Positions 1 through 10,070 of a stretch of DNA of 64,000 nucleotides are shown one piece after another; within the stretch, counting starts at the first letter, position 1, and each line of letters starts with the position of its first letter. The notes beneath the pieces are model-generated. The model saw only the letters and a list, made by a program, of their open reading frames with translations, had not been told where the DNA came from and did not search any database. Source of the stretch: Litsea cubeba. Taxonomy: Eukaryota; Streptophyta; Magnoliopsida; Laurales; Lauraceae. The stretch is taken from positions 92,400,215-92,464,214 of the forward strand of contig CM022948.1 of assembly GCA_012931725.1 (NCBI GenBank). The letters are read 5' to 3'. Both the position numbers and the translations under genes were made by a program.

Positions 1-1286
1 CTCTTAGTGTGAGAATCATATGTTATGGCTCCGGTGGACCACAATTCTTCTAGCTCAGTGATCAATGGTTGCAAATAAACATCAATGTCATGTCCTGGAC
101 CTTTCTTTCCGGGGATCAATAATGCTAACATGGTGAACTCTTTCCTCATGCATAGAGATGGTGGAAGATTGAACGGAACAATCATAACAGGCCAGCAACT
201 ATAGGAATTGCTATTGTTCCCAAAAGGATTGAATCCATCCGTCGCCAGTCCCAAGCGAACATTCCTTGGTTCAGCAGCAAAGTCAGCCCATTTACGATTA
301 ACCTGTGACCAACAAGAAGAATCCATTGGATGACGCATTATTGCTTGATTTTGAACTAAACTTGCATTTGCATGCCATGTCATACTCTCTGCAATCCACG
401 GTACACTATACATTCTTTGCAACCGTTGTGTTAATGGAAAGTATCTTAGCTTCTTCCATGGCAAGCGTTTGCATCTTGGCTTCAAAATGTTCCTTGGTTG
501 CCACCTGCTTACACCACACGTAGGACAATTGTTTCTATTTTCATGCTCTCTCCAATAAAGTATGCAGTCATTTTTACACGCATGGATAATCTTGCACTCC
601 ATACGTAAAGAATTGATCATCTTCTTGGCAGTGTATGTTTTCTCAGGTAATGTGTTTTCGCTTGGTAGAATATCTTTGATCAGTTCCAACAACTCTGTGA
701 AACTCTTAGTAGACCATTGATGTCTAGCCTTCATGCTCAACAAATCAACCGTCACCGACAACTTCGTATGTTCAACTCGGCATGAAGGATATAATGGTTT
801 TACTGCATCCTCCATCAGCTTCTTGTATCGAATATTCTCTGGTGAATCCCCTTGTCCTTCAACAAAACCTTGATCATTAGTTTCATCGGGGCATATAGAC
901 GTACTTACCCCTACATGAGATTCAGGATCATCCTCATTACGAGCACGTCCAAATACGTCATTCACCATATCAACCATTCTTGGGAAGGAATCTTCATTAT
1001 TAGTACCTGCTCCTACGATTACATGACTTCGGGGATGCAGTTCTCCATGATGGATCCATGTTGTGTAAGTCTTATCTATACCATCACAAATTAAATGCGT
1101 ATGAATTTCTCCTAAGGTCTTTTTATCTCTTATCAAATTGCGACATTTGACACAGGGGCAACAATACCAATCATCATCCCCTAATTCATCTTTATTAGCT
1201 CGTATGAACTCAATGAATGATTCAACCCCTTCTAAATATTCAAAAGAATTTCTTGGTGCCTTCATCCATTCCTTGTTTAGGGACAT
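1..1286 (-). CDS. TNP2-type CACTA transposase, N-terminal 428 codons, open at left edge
   Basis: The minus-strand frame starts at ATG 1284-1286 and has no stop down to base 1 (428 codons). It begins MSLNKEWMKAPRNSFEYL, typical of the plant transposase-associated N-terminal domain, with a Cys-rich WYCCPCVKCRN segment near residues 50-60. A CPTCGVSRW motif follows near residue 255, and TDGFNPFGN around Asp350 is the conserved start of the Transposase_21/TNP2 catalytic region. The enzyme would excise and insert CACTA elements in the nucleus. A long uninterrupted frame suggests a fairly young copy, but the catalytic C-terminal half is not visible. No upstream coding exon was identified. The start is the first ATG matching the family N-terminus. 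Confidence 0.85.
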   Translation of the reverse strand, partial: MSLNKEWMKAPRNSFEYLEGVESFIEFIRANKDELGDDDWYCCPCVKCRNLIRDKKTLGEIHTHLICDGIDKTYTTWIHHGELHPRSHVIVGAGTNNEDSFPRMVDMVNDVFGRARNEDDPESHVGVSTSICPDETNDQGFVEGQGDSPENIRYKKLMEDAVKPLYPSCRVEHTKLSVTVDLLSMKARHQWSTKSFTELLELIKDILPSENTLPEKTYTAKKMINSLRMECKIIHACKNDCILYWREHENRNNCPTCGVSRWQPRNILKPRCKRLPWKKLRYFPLTQRLQRMYSVPWIAESMTWHANASLVQNQAIMRHPMDSSCWSQVNRKWADFAAEPRNVRLGLATDGFNPFGNNSNSYSCWPVMIVPFNLPPSLCMRKEFTMLALLIPGKKGPGHDIDVYLQPLITELEELWSTGAITYDSHTK

Positions 1287-1427
1287 GTTCTGAAATATTA
1301 AAATCATAGAGTGAAGGTGCATTAAAAAGGTAGAACACAAGTACAACTTATACAAGTATTACAAGTATCTTGGACTAAATCACAAAAGTAAATGAACTTG
1401 GAAAACTATTACATCTTCATACTCAAA

Positions 1428-1632
1428 ATTAAAGAAAAGTAGGTGTTGTTTGGCAAGTGAATAAGCGTTTTGAGTATTTGACAATATTTATTTGGATATC
1501 TGATTCAATGAGCTTTAAAGTTTTTGGCCTTTTTCTAAAAAATTACAAGGTAGCTCTTTCCAAATTGAAATATATGATAACTTCGCGGGTATAACTTTGA
1601 CAGTATAACCATTGTTAAAAAGAATCTAATTG
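1428..1632 (+). repeat. Internal direct repeat of the CACTA leader, copy 1
   Basis: This stretch, starting near TTAAAGAAAAGTAGGTGTTG, recurs at 5311-5472 in the same orientation with few mismatches. The repeat covers the text through the CTTTGACAGTATAACC segment, with about 30 bp present only in copy 1. It is AT-rich with no credible frame. Confidence 0.75.
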
Positions 1633-4600
1633 AATCAGATGATCTATTCCAAACATATTTATTTGAATCAGCAAGGTTTCAAACAGATAAGACTTATTTA
1701 ATAAGCTAATAAAAGAATTAGTAGAGTTGTCCCAACAACCATGAGAGAATAGTAAACATTGTAAATAATAGGATAAGGGCATTGCATAAAATTGTATATT
1801 GTGCAATGCTACCTTCATTTGATTATCAGAGTCAAATCATCAGAGACCTCCCAAGACCTAGACTACAAGAACGCTCTCTCACATTCTGCATGCTCTTGAC
1901 TAGGGTTGTAAATGGACCAGTCTGGTCTTAAGATTAACTGAAAATTTAAGCAGGACTAACTTGTCAGGCCCAGCCCAGCTGGTTCAAAATCAGGGCTGGA
2001 CTGACCTGTTCAAAATGAGGCCCGTTGGGTCGACAGACCTACTTTTGATTCAATGGTCAGTGAACCAAATTCATGAGTAATCTGTGTTATAACCATCCAC
2101 AATATGTACAGTTGCTGACAATTTAGTAACAAAGCAACTCAATCACAGTAATAACAAAAACAGTTTTAAGAGTTGTATATAAAATCAAGATAGTCCCTTT
2201 TTATAGAAGAAGAATAAAATGTAGCCACCAAATTGTAGTAAATTATTGGCCATTATTCTCACTCATACACACAAAAAGTTACAAAAATCAAATATCAATA
2301 AAAAAAGAGCAAGAGCAGTGCTGATCCAATTGTCTTATTAGTATAAAAATGGCATTCATACCTTACTTTATATGGGACGCTGGAAAGAACCAGAGATTTA
2401 TAGTATAATGACAAAATTAACCAAAGATAATTTATTAACTTCTAAATCCCTTGCTACCATAGGCAGATAGATGTTTATTCCTCTTTAGAGAGCATTCATC
2501 GTTTCATAAGATTTTATATTCATATCATTATGCCAATCATGGTGTAGAAAATCTTTCTGGTTAACCCTAGCTTTAACTGAATCAATCAAGGCATAGTAGT
2601 AGGTCACCATGCCAGACAAGCACATCCAAGATGAACCCAACTTCCAAGTCAAACAACCCATTCAACGTCCCACCACACTCGGCCTGCAATCCGATCAAAC
2701 AACCCATTCAACATCCCACCACATAGGGGAATCAGATCTTGGTAGTTGGCAACATTTAAACCACCATAAAGATTTCAAAATCGCCAATTAATCGGGTCTA
2801 TCAACGTAGAGTCATCAGATGGTTCAAACCAACCAATTGGTCTACAACAGTTGATCTTATAACATTTAAAAAAAAAATACCACTGAAACCTTTTAAAAAA
2901 ACCACTCCATCTATCCATTGCCATAATCACACCACCACCATCACAACATGCACAACACATACAAAAAATCTGCTGTCATACAAATAAATTTACAACCTAA
3001 AGTTACATAAATAAAAAACTACAATCATACCTGAGGTGGTTATCAAATCCGTGAGCAGAGATAGGGTTGCAAAGACTGCAGAGAGAGGATTGCAGACCTA
3101 AGGAAGAAGAAGAAAAAAACAACAATGAAAAACATAGATTCCTGTCGTCAATTTGATGGTCTAAATCAAGTCCCACCACACCATGTTTTTAATAGAGCAA
3201 GTGACAAGTTCATGATTTACACAGTAAATGATGTTGGGCCGACTCGGCTCGGACTGCGCTGATTTTACAACAGAAACACTAATGTGCCTTTTGCATTGGT
3301 TTTGGGTGACATGCATCATCAATGCCCATGGCACCTGAGTTGTGGGCCACCAACAACATCACCTCACTTTTTGTTGATTGGCATAATCAGCCCAGCTCTT
3401 TCAGGTCCACCCCCAACGGACATACCACCTCCTACTTTAGATGGCCTGTGATGTGGGTTTCCACTTTCCATATCAATTGACATTTTAGAGCTGAAACTAT
3501 ACATAAGTGTTGGTGAATTTTTTTAATCTCATCTGGTAGGCCTGCTTTAGATCCTGGTTTAGACCTTTTTTTCTCCATTTTTTCTCTTTTGGGCAAGTTT
3601 TTAAGAAGAATCCTCATGTTTAATCCTAATACCAGACCATAGTAATTTAAGGCCTGTATTTGAAGAGAGAGATTTTAACATTTCTCTTGAGAAGTAATGG
3701 TAGCTTTAACAAGAAACTATATGAAATAATCAAATGGATTTGGGGGTTTTCCCCTTTCCCCTTAGTAAGTAGTGATCTTTTGGAATGCAGATATTTCTGC
3801 TTCTGTTTGTCATCCCTGGGGATATTACTCTTCTTTCTAAATATGATATTCATTCATCAATAGATTGCAGAACTATGGTCTCAACTTTAAGAATCAAACC
3901 AGAAGAGTGTTTTTTGTAATTTTTTTTGGGTGACAATCAAACCAAAGAATTGAAGAACTTAAGACTTAACATAAATGTTGGGATGGTCCTCTAAGTTGAC
4001 TTCAAACTGGTCTCACTACTCAATCTATTTGATAAAAAGAAAAGCTTATGCACCTCTGGCTATTTCTTCTAGTTATCAGTCTATCTGAAATAAATTGACC
4101 AATGATGCAGTCTTGATTTTATCATTTTTAACATGGTGATTCCAAGATCATGATTTTTAAAATAATGTAAAATGTGCACTAGAAGACTTTGTGTAGTTCA
4201 ACTATTGGTCATTTCATATCCGAATCCATGAAGAAGATTCAAGGAGGTAAGTGTTGGGTTGAATTTAATCCTTACAGAAATGCATGACAACTTGACACAT
4301 CAATAAACTGAAGAAGTAAAACAAAAATTAATGAGGAATAGAATAATGAGCCCCATATTACCATTCCTACTGACAAAATGAAGACAAAATCACAGTAATC
4401 ACAGTAATGTCTCTTTAGAAGATAAATTAAGACAAAGATCATACCAATAATACCTTAAAGTATGGAGGAAGAGCGCCAACATACGATGATCGATGATTTG
4501 ATATTAGCAAAGCATGAGATGAACTTAATTATATGGCTAATGCAACTACTTTTAGACATAACTATGAGTTAACTGCTAATTTAAAAGCGCCCAACTAATT

Positions 4601-5310
4601 AATGTCTGCAATACAAGATTTAGACCTTTCGCTTTAATGAAAATCACCAATCTTTAGTTTAATGCAAGAGGAATTAGAATTGATCATGGGCATAAATTAA
4701 ACTACCTACGATACCACAGTTTGCAAATAGATAATCTCTACCATCCAATCAGTTTCATGCAGATTAATTTTGTGATAACCTGTCTCTTGGATGGGCATGA
4801 ACAAAGAAAATGGATCGATTGGTTATGGGCCGCGCACTTTTGGACAATTCAAAAAGGTAATAGACAATATATAGTACAAAAAGTCCAAATAGATTAGAAA
4901 GGTTAATTATGGGTTAGTTCACTAATTAAATATTCTGATCAAATTTTAATACCATCCTCTTTTTTGAGTTTTGTAATGACCTTTTAACTCTGATGTAGTT
5001 TATACCTTGGGCCAAAGTATCAATCATAGATATCATCTTTAGTAATATAATCTCAAGCTTTTTAGTGTCATCCCCTTCATCATTGTCATCATCACCATTG
5101 TCAAAAGACTTCATGGCTTTAGTAATATAATCCTAATAAGATTGCTTGTATCTGTACGACATCTCAGCTGATATGGACTTCCAATCCATGATATAAATAG
5201 AATAACTATAAACACAGCATCACAGGGCATGATAGATTTTTTTTTTTTTTTTTGCATGGAATTGAGTTTTTACGAATTCTAAAAGAATTTCTTTTCCCAA
5301 AGTGAAATAA
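1633..5310. other. Non-coding interior of the CACTA element
   Basis: AT-rich sequence with no frame that resembles a protein. It holds a short direct duplication at 2651-2725 (AACAACCCATTCAAC twice, about 46 bp apart) and scattered remnants. It is interpreted as leader or intron of the transposon; splicing cannot be decided from sequence alone. Confidence 0.4.
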
Positions 5311-5472
5311 AATTAAAGAAAAGTAGGTGTTGTTTGGCAAGTGAATAAGCGTTTTTAGTATTTGAAAATATTTATTTGGATATCTGATTCAATGAGCTTT
5401 AAAGTTTTTGACCTTTTTCTAAAAAATTAATAAACTTTGACAGTATAACCATTGTTAAAGAGAATCTAATTT
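5311..5472 (+). repeat. Internal direct repeat of the CACTA leader, copy 2
   Basis: Direct copy of 1428-1632. Just downstream, 5503-5542 repeats the text at 4296-4335 (AATAAACTGAAGAAGTAAAA), so at least two separate segments of the leader were duplicated. Confidence 0.75.
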
Positions 5473-5639
5473 TTTTGACAGCATAGACACATTGACAGCA
5501 TAGACACACCAATAAACTGAAGAAGTAAAAAAAAAAATTAATGTGGTGCAGATGGCCCTGTTCGGCTGTCTTGCTGCTGAACTGAATGTGACATCTCAAA
5601 ATCTTCTTGCATTTCTAGGTTTGATATACTTGGAACAAA

Positions 5640-5905
5640 TTGGATTTTGTTTATTTCCTTTAGTATTATATAAGGCCTGTTTGTTTACCATGGAATTGAA
5701 ACAGTGTGTTTGGGGGATATTGCAAGGGACATGTAAGGATAAATTAGCAAAACTTGAATATAAAAACTTAATTAGTAATTTTGCATCACAAAAAGTGAGA
5801 AAAATAGATTTTAAATAAAATATTTATAATAATATTACAAAATAGAAAAGGCCCCATTTAAGATTTTTGCTTTAGGCCTCAAATTATTTTAAGCCGGCCT
5901 TGGAT
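5640..5905 (+). mobile_element. hAT-like terminal remnant
   Basis: The segment ends with TTTAGGCCTC, an AT-rich spacer and AAGCCGGCCT. This resembles the GGCCGGCCC-type ends of a degenerate hAT-like family also seen at 21220-22640. Only one end is recognisable, so the left boundary is a guess. Confidence 0.3.
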
Positions 5906-7233
5906 CGATCATTGGCCATATTGAGGGAAATTCGAAGCTTGTCCAATACAAGACTACATAAACATTGTGTATTAACATATATAAATCTTCTACACCTGTA
6001 AATAGTGGATAAGCCCATCACTTGGTCATACAGCTAAGAAAGGATGAATAACTTACTAAAATAACAGAAGAAAGGATGAATATAGTTCATTAAAAAAAGA
6101 GATCAATGATCCATTTCATGCAACAATATTCTAGTTGTTTTTGCTCTGTGCTGGAAATCTAGCATTTAGGACCATCAATCAATGGTTGTGATTAACAATC
6201 ATGCATCTGTGTAGCAATAAAATCCATGTAAGATATTTCTGTATTTATGTCCGAATAGCACAGACCCTCAAAAGCAGCAATATTGTTTCTCTACTGAAGA
6301 AGCAGTTGAGTATCAAGATAAAAAAAGTAAAATCCTTACAAATAGAAAACTGGCCATGAGGGATTGTGTGTCTGTTTTTTATGAACATCAGATGCAACAA
6401 CAATTGATCTGCAACAAACACAAAGTACAAGGCTAATAATGATTATCCATTTTGTCCATTTTGGTGGTGATTACTCAAAAATGGAACCATTAGATTAAGA
6501 TTGGATTTTATTTCACTCATCGTCTATTCTATTCCACGGCAAACAAACATGCCCAAGTAATGATGCATTACTAAGTAACAGGACAAGTCGATTTGATGAG
6601 GGGTATGCAAATGCAAGGCATTTGTAATTATCTGGGTAACATAGATTGTAACTTGTAAGGCGTATTGAAGCATTGGATGATCATGAAACATTGAAAATCG
6701 GGAGACCAATAAAGACCTGTAAGAATGAAATGGCAGCCCCTGCTAGGGCTTCTATCGATCAATCACGAGAAGCACGAAAAGCATTACAATCGCAAGTGGG
6801 AGAGACAGATATCAGAGAGGAATAGAGTACCTGTGACAGAGAGCTGTTGTGAGAAAGAGAACGGCGAGATGAAGAGATCTGTTGTGAGAAAGAGCACAGA
6901 GAAATGAAGAAAGCGATGAAGAGAAAAGCCGCAGCGAGATGCTTCTTCGATGAAGAGAAAAGGCGCAGCGAGATGTTGTTGTGAGAAAGAGCAGTCCGAG
7001 GAGAAGATTTAGGGCTTGGGTCGTCGAGCACAAATACATAGCGCGGGAGAGGGAGCTTCTAGCGGGAAAGGAAAAATAAGGGGCGGAATATATTTTGTAT
7101 CATTTTAATCGACGAAAAACCACGTTATAGGACTTTGGTTATTAGAACTAAAACGTGGCAAAAAAGACAACGGCAGCGAGTGAGGCCTTTTGGTGCCCAG
7201 CGATGTGGCTTTTACTATGCTTTTGACGTAGTG

Positions 7234-7830
7234 GTAGTTGCACAATCATGTCAAAAGTGAACTCATTGAGGCATAATGGGAGGCATCGGGTAACCATCTG
7301 TCAATGCAACCTGGACGTAATGATTATTGTTTACGTACTCGATAGCGATAGCAACATGTTGATACGACAGTGGTGGAATAGATCGAAGTGGCAAATGCAT
7401 AAACCTCTGTGCAGCACTTAAAACGTGTAATCTTCTAACATAATGGTTTCAGAAGAAAACCTATAACGCATATATTACATGAATGCATTAATTCGCTCCG
7501 CATACGGGGTAGCCCATGCAGCTGTATAATCATGCCTGAAGTGAACTCATTGAGGCATAATGGGAGGCATCGAGTAACCATCTGTCAATGCAATTTGGAC
7601 GTAGTGATTATTATTTATGTACCCGATAGCGATAGCAACATGTTGATATGACGGTGGTGGAGTATATCAAAGTGGCAAATAAGTAAAGCTCTGTGCAGCA
7701 CTTAAAACGTGTAATATCACATTGAACTTCAAAGCAATTAAGAAAGCCATGTCTGGCATGGTCATCCAATACTCAATCGGTGCTCCTCTATCTAATGCAA
7801 GAAAATTTGGTGAGTTGTAAACACGAGGGT
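7234..7830 (-). pseudogene. OTU-like cysteine protease fragment, decayed and internally duplicated
   Basis: Minus-strand translation from about 7805 gives recognisable pieces such as APIEYWMTMPDMAFLIAL and HVAIAIGYIN, then a VQIAL..GY.MPPIMPQ stretch and WATPYAERI. These match the OTU-like domain found in many plant MULE-associated proteins and uncharacterised plant repeats. Two in-frame stops occur in this copy. A second copy of about 190 bp (7236-7425) repeats 7524-7714 in the same orientation and is frameshifted. The CACTA terminus at 7233 abuts it directly, so the transposon appears to have inserted into this sequence. No function is expected. Confidence 0.6.
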
Positions 7831-8087
7831 TAGTTAGTTCATGTTTGACATCTTTATTTTAACTAGATGGGAATAAAAAGAGAGATACCAAACAAAGCTC
7901 TAATTTCAGATAAATAAGAGCAATTAGTGAAAAATGAAAAGTATTAGTTTACAATCTACTAAAATTGAGACTAATTTTTAAATTGTCATACTCTATTGAC
8001 GAGAGTCTCCACGTTAAAAAGCTACAAGTTTGTGTCTAATTCTTAAGTCTATTACTTTAAGTTGTCACACTCAATTGACAACGTCTA

Positions 8088-9095
8088 AGGCCTTGTTTGG
8101 CAAATCTTATCTATATGAAATAGATCTACATGAAATAGATCTGTTTCAAATGGCTCCATTTGAGATAGATGTTTTAAAAATAGTGTGTTTGGTAACACAA
8201 AAAAATTAATGGAAATAGATCTTTTTAAAGCAATGGTTGAAAGTTATTCATAAATATCTCGAGATCCATAAGGAATCAAGCGTTGAGATTTGATGCCATA
8301 GCCATGTTTAGTCTTACAAAGAGAATTACCGGTTTGGATCTTGCAATTGGGGGCCATGGATTTTTTAAAAATAGATAAAAATATCTGGGTTTTTTGCCAA
8401 TATCTCACATTCTATGATGATCGAACGGCTAGAACTTGGACCCATAGTCGTGCCTGGTCTTCTTAATATATCAAATGGTTTGGATCATGATTTATGGTCC
8501 CACAACTTATAAAAAATATAAAAAAGCGGATTGCTTGTGGGCCCTTCAAAAAATCAGCCACCAATTAGTTTTTAAACCAACGGTCCATGATGTTTCTTAA
8601 ATTCCTTGATATCTGAGGGGAATCAAATATGAAGATTTGATAGCATAGTCGTGATTGACCTTACAAAGGAAACTAACGGTTCAGATCTTACGTTTGGGGT
8701 CCACAAAAGTAAAAAAATATAAATCAAAAATCCTGGAGTATTTTGAAAATATCTCAAAATATATGAAGATCCAACGGATGGAATTTGAACACGTGGCCTT
8801 TTTTGACCTTCTGATTATTCTTAACGGTCTGGATCATGATTGTGGGTCCATAAACTTTAAAAAAAATGAAAAAGTCGGTCTGCCTCTAAAGATCGTCAGT
8901 CATTGTAGCGGAACACTGTCTGCCCGCATCAGACATTATTGTCTGTTTCAAATGTGCCTATTTCTGGAGTTTTTTTTAAATCAGAGGCAATTCCTCTTAT
9001 AGTGGTTTGAAATGGACATGGGAAAAACACTTTTCAAACTAACTAAAAACTGATTGAATCAGTTTGTGCACAGTAGAGACGCCGAACACCACCTA
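8088..9095. mobile_element. Degenerate hAT-like element with internal tandem duplication
   Basis: The left end reads GGCCTTGTTTGGCAAATC and the right end, on the opposite strand, GGTGGTGTTCGGCGTC. This is the loose 'TTTGGC' terminal style of plant hAT-like MITEs; a related start occurs at 62764. Internally about 8225-8590 is repeated, with substitutions, at 8595-8935 (shared words: TTTGGATCATGAT/CTGGATCATGAT, GATTTGAT, CCTTACAAAG). No intact transposase frame is present. Confidence 0.4.
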
Positions 9096-9310
9096 AGTTA
9101 TAAACAAGGAGTCTCCTGTTGAGCTGGACCCAATAAAAAAAATAGCAAATTGCACAATACATAAGTGGAGCCATCAGCCATCACATCTCATGCCTAGGTA
9201 AGATAAGACATGATAAGACTTTTGATATCCCACCCTTGCCTCCGGTTAAGCACCAAAGTCGCCAACAACTCATTGTTGATGTAAATAGTAAGGACTTAGC
9301 TTTCATAGGC

Positions 9311-9336
9311 CGTACACCCACTCTTTATATAGAGTG
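9311..9336. repeat. Short perfect hairpin
   Basis: CACCCACTCT and AGAGTGGGTG flank a short TTATAT loop, a 10-bp perfect stem at the left border of the pyrimidine-rich block. Confidence 0.7.
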
Positions 9337-9659
9337 GGTGCATAACCCACCACCCTTAAAAAAATAATAAATAATAATAAAAAAAATTTCCTAACCTACC
9401 CATATCCCTCTCTCTCCCTATTCCGACCGCCTCCATCCAACACCCAAACCCCTCCCCCCGTCCCTGTTCCGACCGCCTCCATCTAACACCCCCCCCCCCT
9501 CCCCCCGCCGCCGCCGCCGCCGCCGATCCCTCTCCCTCTCTCCCGCCTCCGGCAGCCCCCGTCCCTCTCCTCCCCCGTCCCTCTCTCTTTCTGTTCACGG
9601 AAAAAGTTATCCATATCTCCCTCCTCCTTCCTCCCTCATCTCCTCTACTCGTCCTTCTC

Positions 9660-10070
9660 TTCACTCGGCCTCAACCTGAAATGGCAGCAGCAGGTTAGCA
9701 AAAGAAAAAAACAACAATAAAAAAGAGGAGAGAAGAGAGAATGGAAATAAAAGGAGAGTGAAACCACATACCTAGCTCTCTCTCTCCTCCCTCCGCTCCT
9801 CTGTTGACTGCCCGCTTGGCTTCCACCTGAAAACGGCAGCGACATAGAGGTGAACCAAAAAAAAAAACAAAAAGAAAAGAAAGAATGGAAGATGGAGAAA
9901 GGGCTGTACCACCTGGGCACTCGTTCTCCTCCCTCACTCTTTTCCCTTTTTTCCACTGTTGACCGCCTGGCCTCCACCTGAAACGGCATCAGCAGGGATA
10001 TAAAAAAACAAGAAGAAAGAAAGAATGGAAAATGAAGAAAGGGCGGGACCCACATGCCTGATCCATCTGT
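9660..10070 (+). repeat. Degenerate tandem repeat, about 150-bp unit
   Basis: The words CCTGAAATGGCAGCAGCAGG, CCTGAAAACGGCAGCG and CCTGAAACGGCATCAGCAGG occur at about 9672, 9827 and 9977. Each is followed by an A-rich stretch and preceded by TCCTCCCTC plus TGTTGAC. That makes roughly three units of about 150 bp within the left arm of the foldback element. Confidence 0.6.

Larger units (their letters stand above)
1..7233 (-). mobile_element. CACTA (En/Spm) DNA transposon, 5' portion, cut by window edge
   Basis: Read on the minus strand the element begins at 7233 with CACTACGTCAAAAGC, the CACTA terminus, followed by a subterminal zone (about 7090-7160) with repeated ACGTGG-type motifs in both orientations. 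A TNP2-type transposase frame on the same strand occupies 1286 down to base 1 and runs off the left edge. Between them lie about 5.9 kb without a clear gene: an untranslated leader or intron, a tandem GAGAAA/GCAGCGAGATG-rich block at 6800-7040, and internal duplications. The other terminus is outside the window, so element length and the 3-bp target duplication cannot be checked. Linking the terminus to the transposase is inference from strand, order and the absence of another terminus between them. Confidence 0.7.

Noticed and set aside
305..1094. Two plus-strand frames at the left end
   Set aside because: Antisense shadows of the minus-strand transposase frame, which is continuous and matches a known family.
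5543..5818. 91-codon plus-strand frame
   Set aside because: Inside the CACTA interior and a hAT-like remnant; no family resemblance.
8655..9002. 115-codon plus-strand frame
   Set aside because: Falls inside a degenerate repeat duplicated at 8225-8590, where the frame is not kept.
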